Shown here: piece after piece, positions 59,217-64,000 of the stretch
Position numbering within the stretch: position 1 is the first letter of the stretch
How the letters are laid out: each line of letters opens with the position of its first letter
Assembly: GCA_021826035.1 (NCBI GenBank)
Contig: JAKBBE010000006.1
Coordinates: forward strand, 1 to 64,000
From: Pseudomonadota bacterium
GTDB lineage: Bacteria; Pseudomonadota; Gammaproteobacteria; Steroidobacterales; Steroidobacteraceae
Length of the DNA stretch: 64,000 bases
Direction of reading: 5' to 3'
The notes under the pieces: model-generated
Seen by the model: the letters and a program-made list of their open reading frames with translations, nothing else
What the model was told of the DNA's origin: nothing
Database searches by the model: none
Position numbers and translations under genes: made by a program

Positions 59217-60089
59217 TTAGCCGGGATGTCGCGCCATGAAGTCGAGGATCAGGCCCGCGATCTGGTCAGCCTTCTCGTCGAGCGCAAAGTGGCCCGCGTC
59301 GAGCAGGTGGATCTCAGCATCGGGCAAATCGCGCTGGAATGCCTGCGCGCCGAGCGCCGTAAAGGAAGGATCATTGGCGCCCCAGGCAACCAGCGTGGGC
59401 GGTTTGTGATCGCGCAGCCAAGCCTGCCACGTCGGGTACGAGGCGACATTGGTCCGATAGTCGTAGAGCAATTCTGCCTGAATCTCGCGCTGTGCCGGCT
59501 TTGAGAGATGAGCGTATTCATCAGTCCAAGTGTCGGGATTATAACGTTCGGGATGCGACGTGCCCGCGGTATGACGCTGTTCGGTGGCGTCTAAAGACAG
59601 AAAAGCGTTGACGATCTCGGGATGCGCCCTTGGGTTGGCCCAGTATTCGGCAATTCTTTCCCATTTGGAACCCAAACTATCCCGGTAGATATTACCGTTC
59701 TGAATGATGAGGCCATGGAGCCGCTCCGGATGTCTCATCATGATACGAAAGCCGACCGGAGCACCATAATCATGAAGATACAGCGTATACCGCTCGAGCT
59801 TCAGCACCCCAAGAAGGTCATCGATCGTCTTCGCCAAATGGTCGAACGTGTAGGAATAATTAGACGGCGGCGGGGCATCGCTATGCCCAAAGCCCGGAAA
59901 ATCCGGTGCGATCAAACGATAGTGTGTGGCGAGTAACGGAATCAGCGTATCGAACTCGCGTGACGAAGATGGGAATCCGTGCAATAGCACGATCGTTGGC
60001 GCGTCTTTGGGGCCGGCCTCACGGTAGAAGATTCCGACGTCATCCACCCGCACTCGGTGGTACGTAGTGGTCTGTGAGGTCGATTCCAT
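59217..60089 (-). CDS. Alpha/beta-fold hydrolase (epoxide hydrolase/haloalkane dehalogenase-like)
   Basis: A 290-residue cytoplasmic hydrolase. LLHGFPSSSREFDTLIPLLA holds the oxyanion HGFP motif. The nucleophile strand is LYLHDYGAPVGFRIM, with Asp in HDYGAP instead of Ser (about residue 108). This is the epoxide-hydrolase and dehalogenase pattern. The acid and base are in WGANDPSF and DAGHFALDE. The ATG at 60089 overlaps the azoreductase stop by one base (TGATG). It is a close paralogue of the gene at 61731-62603. Substrate unknown. Confidence 0.87.
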   Translation of the reverse strand: MESTSQTTTYHRVRVDDVGIFYREAGPKDAPTIVLLHGFPSSSREFDTLIPLLATHYRLIAPDFPGFGHSDAPPPSNYSYTFDHLAKTIDDLLGVLKLERYTLYLHDYGAPVGFRIMMRHPERLHGLIIQNGNIYRDSLGSKWERIAEYWANPRAHPEIVNAFLSLDATEQRHTAGTSHPERYNPDTWTDEYAHLSKPAQREIQAELLYDYRTNVASYPTWQAWLRDHKPPTLVAWGANDPSFTALGAQAFQRDLPDAEIHLLDAGHFALDEKADQIAGLILDFMARHPG

Positions 60090-60751
60090 CAGGCACTTCG
60101 CGACAGGTCCGTCTGCTCGCTGCCATGCTTCCGCGCGAGGCGTCTGGCATCCTGCTTTGCGCGCTCCAGATCTCCGGCCGGATCGGACGTCAGCAACGTT
60201 GGCTGAAAACGCAACTCGTCGATTGCAGATATGCCCGCTTGGTTCAGCCAAGAGCGCAAATAGGTCGAATGATGATCCACGCCAAATGCCGGCGACGGGC
60301 GATTCGGTGCAAATCCCCCTGAAGTCAGAACCAGCGTTACGCGTTTGTTTTTCAGAAGCCCGAAATAGCCGGTCTCGGGATTCAGGCCGAAGAGCAGGCC
60401 TGGCTGGTGGATGACGTCGATGTAATGTTTCAGGCGATAGGGAATACCCCCGTTCCACATCGGGACGGACAACAGGTAGTGATCGGCTGAAATGAACCGG
60501 TTGGCCACCTCGACGATCTGATCCCAGGCGCTCTTTCGAGTCGCATCATGAGTTTTCCCGAGCATCACATTGAGCTTGGCCGAAACCCTGTCGCCGTCGA
60601 AAGGCGGGAGGTCAACTTCCCACAGATTAAGCGTATCGATCTCCATGTCGGGAAATTCGGCACGCAGAGCGTCTAGATAACTCTGCGCAATCTGAAACGA
60701 CTGGGATTCTTCACGTCGCGGGGACGCCTGGATAAACAATAACTTGGTCAT
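60089..60751 (-). CDS. FMN-dependent NADH-azoreductase/quinone reductase (AzoR-like)
   Basis: A 220-residue flavodoxin-fold oxidoreductase. The FMN loop near the N-terminus is FIQASPRREESQSFQIAQSY. VPMWNGGIPYRLKHYIDVIH is the AzoR flavin/dimer segment (MWNxxxP), and VLTSGGFAPNRPSP follows. It reduces quinones or azo compounds with NAD(P)H through FMN. It is second to the hydrolase with a one-base overlap, so the two are coupled. The C-terminus is a little longer than E. coli AzoR (about 200 residues). Confidence 0.88.
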   Translation of the reverse strand: MTKLLFIQASPRREESQSFQIAQSYLDALRAEFPDMEIDTLNLWEVDLPPFDGDRVSAKLNVMLGKTHDATRKSAWDQIVEVANRFISADHYLLSVPMWNGGIPYRLKHYIDVIHQPGLLFGLNPETGYFGLLKNKRVTLVLTSGGFAPNRPSPAFGVDHHSTYLRSWLNQAGISAIDELRFQPTLLTSDPAGDLERAKQDARRLARKHGSEQTDLSRSA

Positions 60752-60786
60752 GACTCGTCTTCCTCACGAGATGTAATGATGATGGG

Positions 60787-61130
60787 TCACAGTTCGAGGT
60801 CGCTCGGGCTCGAATGATCATCGGGACGACGCCCGAGTCTCCAGGGGAAATTTCGTTCGGACTCGGCGGTCGGGTGCTCATTGATGCCATCAGGTCGTTG
60901 CTCCATCAGCCTATCGGCCTCGGATCGCCAGTTCTCCTCGCCATAGGTGCGGAGCCGCTGTCCGCTGTCGTCGCAACATTCGTAGGTCAAACGCACAGCG
61001 ATGAAATTGCCAGCACGGGCCCACAGTTCCCTGATCAGGTGGTCGTCGAGGTCACGCAACGATGTACGGGTCCGAAACGGCTCAATCTGGACGCGACCCT
61101 GTGGAAAGCTCGATTGCGCCAGCGGATATC
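60787..61130 (-). pseudogene. Remnant of a DUF1348 (NTF2-like) gene
   Basis: The C-terminal two-thirds of a DUF1348 protein is readable: DHLIRELWARAGNFIAVRLT, YECCDDSGQRLRTYGEENW and DGINEHPTAESERNFPWRLG. The expected upstream WRNRAEF motif is present as DIRWRNRA in another frame at about 61130-61111. The N-terminal 40 residues cannot be found. At least one frameshift and a 5' loss make it a pseudogene. It lies between the azoreductase and an intact NTF2-like gene. Confidence 0.7.
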
Positions 61131-61240
61131 GGGTTAACCACCGAGCACCGCGCACGCGGGAACACGAGTACTCCGTGCATCTTCGCCGGAACGGAATTTG
61201 TGGATGGCGCTCCCTTGGCTGAGCCGAGGAGGCGGTCCGG

Positions 61241-61627
61241 TCATGACTGCCGTGCCTCGGCGATGGCCAGCGTGTCGATGTACTGCCGAAAACGCGAGAT
61301 CTTGCCATCCGTCACCGTCCAGACATGCGCGTAACCGGCGTCGACCTGCTTGCCGGTCGAGCCATGCACCCCGGTGAATCGACCGAGTGACACTACAGTA
61401 TCCCCGTCCATGACGAACTCGGTGGGCTCGAGCGCGAAGCTCGACCATTCCGCCATCAATGGCTTGAACAAGCCCTCAGCGACGCGCTCCGGGCCACGGC
61501 CGACCACCTTGTAATGCCACATGGTGGTCCATTCGATGTCCTGCGCCATCAGGCTCAGCGCACCGGGAGCATCGGCTGCCTTCAGCTTGTCGTAAAAGCT
61601 GCGAATGATTTCAGTTGGCTTCGTCAA
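61241..61627 (-). CDS. SnoaL-like/NTF2-fold protein
   Basis: A 128-residue soluble protein with the SnoaL pattern: LTKPTEIIRSFYDKLKAADA at the start, LMAQDIEWTTMWHYKVVG, PLMAEWSSFALEPTEFVMDG, VSLGRFTGVHGSTGKQVDAG and the final strand HVWTVTDGKISRFRQYIDTL. It may be a small hydrolase, isomerase or ligand binder. TTG at 61627 is preferred because GGAGACGG lies about five to seven bases upstream; GTG at 61651 is possible. It belongs to the leftward cluster controlled from the LysR side. Confidence 0.8.
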   Translation of the reverse strand: MTKPTEIIRSFYDKLKAADAPGALSLMAQDIEWTTMWHYKVVGRGPERVAEGLFKPLMAEWSSFALEPTEFVMDGDTVVSLGRFTGVHGSTGKQVDAGYAHVWTVTDGKISRFRQYIDTLAIAEARQS

Positions 61628-61730
61628 TTTCCGTCTCCAGGGAACACGCACCAGATGTGCGCGGCGACCGTTGTCGAGTCATGATTTGGGTGTGCTCGCC
61701 GAGTCGCGGCGACGAGCCGGTGGCGGATGA

Positions 61731-62603
61731 TCAGCCGACATGCTTGCCGAGGAACTCACGCATCGCCGCCCCGATCTCGCGGGCATGGGTTTCCAACGCG
61801 AAGTGGCCACTCTCTACAAAGCGAACATCGGCGGAGGGCACGTCGCGCCTGAAGGCTTCGGCTCCCGGTGGAATAAAGAACGGATCGTTCTTCCCCCAGA
61901 CTGCGAGGACGGGAGGACGATATTTGCGCAGATACGCGTGGATCGTGCCATACATCGTCACGTTCGATTGATAGTCGAGCAGCAGATCGAGTTGGATCTC
62001 GTCATTCCCGGGCCGCGCCAGATAAAAGTCATCGAGATTACGGCCATCGGGCGATACTAGGCTTGGGTCGACGACTCCGTGGGTGTACTGCCACAAGGTG
62101 GTCTGTGGCGCCAGGAAACCACGGAGCGCGTCACGGTGGGCTTGGGTCGGCTCCTTCCAGTACGCCTGAACGGGTGCGAATGCGTCGGATACGCCCTCGA
62201 GATATGTGTTGCCGTTCTGTGTAATGATCGCAGTAATGCGCTTCGGAGTTTCTACCGCCAAGCGGAATCCAACCGGCGCACCATAGTCGAATACGTAAAT
62301 CGCGAACGTTTTCAGGCCGAGCACTTCGGTGAAACGGCCGATCACTTTGGCGATGTTCTCAAAGGTGTAGGAGAACTGATCCCGTGCCGGCTGCTCTGTC
62401 ATGCCAAAGCCAGGAAGGTCCGGGGCGACGACGTGATAGCGGTCCGCCAGTTCTGGAATCAGATCGCGGAACATGTGGCTTGCACTGGGGAAGCCGTGCA
62501 ACAGCAGCACCGTCGGGCGACTGGTGTCTCCGGCGTCACGGTAAAATACTTTGAGACCATCGACATCGACGGTGTTGAACTGAACGGGCATGGTGAGTCT
62601 CAT
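61731..62603 (-). CDS. Alpha/beta-fold hydrolase, paralogue of the 59217 gene
   Basis: A 290-residue hydrolase. LLLHGFPSASHMFRDLIPEL carries the HGFP oxyanion motif. The nucleophile is Asp in YVFDYGAPVGFRL (about residue 111), the acid is in WGKNDPFF and the base His in ESGHFALET. Sequence and length match the gene at 59217-60089 throughout, so the two arose by duplication or were co-recruited. ATG at 62603 or 62591 could be the start; the second has the more usual N-terminus MPVQFNTVDVDG. Epoxide or halide substrates are suggested by the Asp nucleophile only. Confidence 0.87.
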   Translation of the reverse strand: MRLTMPVQFNTVDVDGLKVFYRDAGDTSRPTVLLLHGFPSASHMFRDLIPELADRYHVVAPDLPGFGMTEQPARDQFSYTFENIAKVIGRFTEVLGLKTFAIYVFDYGAPVGFRLAVETPKRITAIITQNGNTYLEGVSDAFAPVQAYWKEPTQAHRDALRGFLAPQTTLWQYTHGVVDPSLVSPDGRNLDDFYLARPGNDEIQLDLLLDYQSNVTMYGTIHAYLRKYRPPVLAVWGKNDPFFIPPGAEAFRRDVPSADVRFVESGHFALETHAREIGAAMREFLGKHVG

Positions 62604-62609
62604 TTAGAT

Positions 62610-63200
62610 TCAGAGGGCGAAAATGGAATCGCAAGCGCGCAAAGACGTACGATGTGTCGTGTCGCGCGCGTTTGTCGAAGTGGAGTAGGAGAGCTTGCGG
62701 AAGCTCAAGCGAGGAACTGACGAGCTCGGTCTTCGGCGATTCAATGATGGAATTTCGGAAAATATTGCGTCCGACGTGAGCACAGCGCTCGGCGATCTCG
62801 GCATCCGAATGACGGACTCAGCAGTGTGAATCACCGCGACTCGGACTGTGGAATCGGCGTTCATGACACTGGATGCGCCACTTCGGATCAGGGGGATCCG
62901 GGCGTCATTGCGCTTCAAACGGTGACGAGGAGCAGGAGTCCGTGCCGTAACCCAATCATCACAACGGCTTACCTCAGCGACAGCGCGTGCGAACCTCTGA
63001 CCGGGTACCTGCGTCGGAACCGATTTCGTGAGGGTGCCGAGGAAGACCAGCGGGCCTGGAATGTACTCGAAGGCTGAGGGGCTCCTCGCAAGGCAGCGAA
63101 AGAGGCTGGGGACCGCGCCGATTCGTTTGGCGTCGAGGTTCGGGAGCGGCTGTGCCGAGGCCGACATTTGCTCGGAATCAGAAATTGGGGTGCGAGGCAC
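62610..63200 (-). pseudogene. Decayed carboxymuconolactone decarboxylase (AhpD-like) family gene
   Basis: The order of the family is visible: LDAKRIGAVPSLFRCLARSP, then FARAVAEVSRCDDWVTART where the usual CxxC/CxYC site has lost its second Cys, and in other frames SDAEIAERCAHVGRNIF, the C-terminal helix. The reading frame is broken and filled with Arg/Ser-rich noise between these blocks. It once coded for a small (about 180-190 residue) protein typical of LysR-controlled detoxification clusters. Confidence 0.6.
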
Positions 63201-63279
63201 CGATGACCGCTCCTGGTGTGACGGACCGCCATCGTCCGTACCTACAGAGATACACCCTTCCGAAGGACGGCGGCAGATG

Positions 63280-63298
63280 GTAAGTTTGCAATGCTTAC
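63280..63298. promoter_or_regulatory. Candidate LysR-type binding site
   Basis: GTAAG-N9-CTTAC is a perfect short inverted repeat 22 bases before the LysR start and in the control region facing the leftward cluster. It contains T-N11-A, as LysR sites do. Confidence 0.5.
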
Positions 63299-63319
63299 TT
63301 CCGTAATCTGGAACGATCG

Positions 63320-64000
63320 ATGGATCGCTTCGAAGCCATGCGGACCTTGGTCGCCGCGGTCGACGGGGGCAGCCTATCGGCCGCCTCGCGAGCGCTCGGT
63401 GTGCCGCTGCCCACGGTCAGCCGGCGCGTGTCGGACCTGGAGACATACCTCGGATCGCAATTGGTGATCCGCACCAGCCGCAAGCTGCTGTTGACCGAAG
63501 CGGGCGCGGCATATGTCGTCGCGGCGCGGCGCGTTCTTGAAGAACTGAGCGAAGCCGAACGGACCGCATCAGGAGAGTATCGGGAGCCGCGCGGTGAGCT
63601 TCTGGTGACAGCACCGCTTATGTTCGGCAGGCTGCACGTAGCGCCGATCGTTCATGAATTCCTGATCGCCTATCCAGAAGTCAATCTGCGACTCATCCTT
63701 ACTGACGCGATCATTGATTTGGTCGATCTGCGCGTCGACGTTGCGGTGCGAATCGGCAACCTACCAGACAGCATGCTGATCGCTAGACGAGTCGGCGAAG
63801 TTCGATGGGTCGTCTGTGCGAGCCCAGATTATCTCAGCAGACGGGGTACACCTGTGTCACCCCATGAGCTTGCAGAGCATGACTGCATCGCTTTCGAGGG
63901 CTTGGAACCTGATCGAGTGTGGCCTTTTGCCGGTTCGAATGGATCAGAGCAATACACCGTTTGTCCACGCTATTCGGTCAACACGGCCGACGCGGTAATC
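63320..64000 (+). CDS. LysR family transcriptional regulator, 3' partial
   Basis: The first 227 residues of a LysR protein, cut by the window end. The HTH is MRTLVAAVDGGSLSAASRAL followed by GVPLPTVSRRVSDLETYLGS and QLVIRTSRKLLLTEAG. The effector domain begins LLVTAPLMFGRLHVAPIVHE and continues LTDAIIDLVDLRVDVAVRIG and WVVCASPDYLSRRGTP. This belongs to the large group that regulates divergent oxidoreductase or hydrolase genes, here the leftward cluster at 59-63 kb. The start at 63320 (MDRFEAMRT) is the usual one for the family. Confidence 0.93.
   Translation, partial: MDRFEAMRTLVAAVDGGSLSAASRALGVPLPTVSRRVSDLETYLGSQLVIRTSRKLLLTEAGAAYVVAARRVLEELSEAERTASGEYREPRGELLVTAPLMFGRLHVAPIVHEFLIAYPEVNLRLILTDAIIDLVDLRVDVAVRIGNLPDSMLIARRVGEVRWVVCASPDYLSRRGTPVSPHELAEHDCIAFEGLEPDRVWPFAGSNGSEQYTVCPRYSVNTADAVI

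Overview
The window is GC-rich chromosomal DNA that looks like a high-GC proteobacterium, most likely gammaproteobacterial. The reasons are a TonB-dependent receptor linked to amino-sugar catabolism, an Isp-type [NiFe] hydrogenase, an MtrCAB-type porin-cytochrome conduit and a tRNA-Ala integration site. I cannot name the genus. Genes are densely packed, with many 4-bp ATGA/GTGA overlaps.

Region 1 (1-11.8 kb) is an N-acetylgalactosamine (GalNAc) utilisation locus. It holds a GH27 alpha-galactosidase/alpha-N-acetylgalactosaminidase (cut by the window edge), an MFS permease, a chimeric RpiR-HTH/DeoR-sensor regulator, a fused AgaS isomerase-deaminase/ROK kinase, AgaZ and an AgaA-type deacetylase. 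A TonB-dependent receptor with its own promoter and a strong terminator follows. Together these would release, import, phosphorylate, deacetylate and isomerise GalNAc.

Region 2 (12-19 kb) is mixed. It has a GntR-ABC ATPase-permease operon with a perfect operator palindrome, an NAD(P)-binding oxidoreductase, a frameshifted LysR regulator divergent from a DoxX protein, and a PAS hybrid histidine kinase.

Region 3 (19.5-44.7 kb) is the highlight. A complete Isp-type (group 1e-like) uptake [NiFe] hydrogenase operon (protease, HupH-like, HynS, Isp1, Isp2, HynL, HypA, radical SAM protein) sits directly beside an OmcA/MtrC-family decaheme lipoprotein, an MtrA-type decaheme cytochrome and an MtrB-type barrel. 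Next come a MenA-like prenyltransferase, a small cytochrome c, a multiheme-c/cytochrome-b fusion, hypCDEXBF and a CcmI-like factor. The layout suggests a single module moving electrons between H2, the quinone pool and an extracellular acceptor or donor. HypX implies that the hydrogenase can be matured in air.

Region 4 (44.8-48.4 kb) has a small membrane protein, a secreted YXWGXW-repeat protein with a 42-bp tandem repeat, gltX and tRNA-Ala(GGC).

Region 5 (48.3-57.9 kb) is a genomic island inserted in the 3' end of tRNA-Ala and bounded by perfect 48-bp direct repeats. It carries an internally deleted integrase, a GC-rich AlpA/HTH/DUF3854-like module with a frameshift, and cargo: HARE-HTH, GIY-YIG, PEP-CTERM, a lipoprotein, two membrane proteins and several tiny genes.

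Region 6 (58-64 kb) has an AbrB/PIN toxin-antitoxin pair with a perfect operator palindrome. It is followed by a leftward cluster of two paralogous alpha/beta hydrolases, an azoreductase, an NTF2-like protein and two decayed genes, divergent from a LysR gene cut by the window end.
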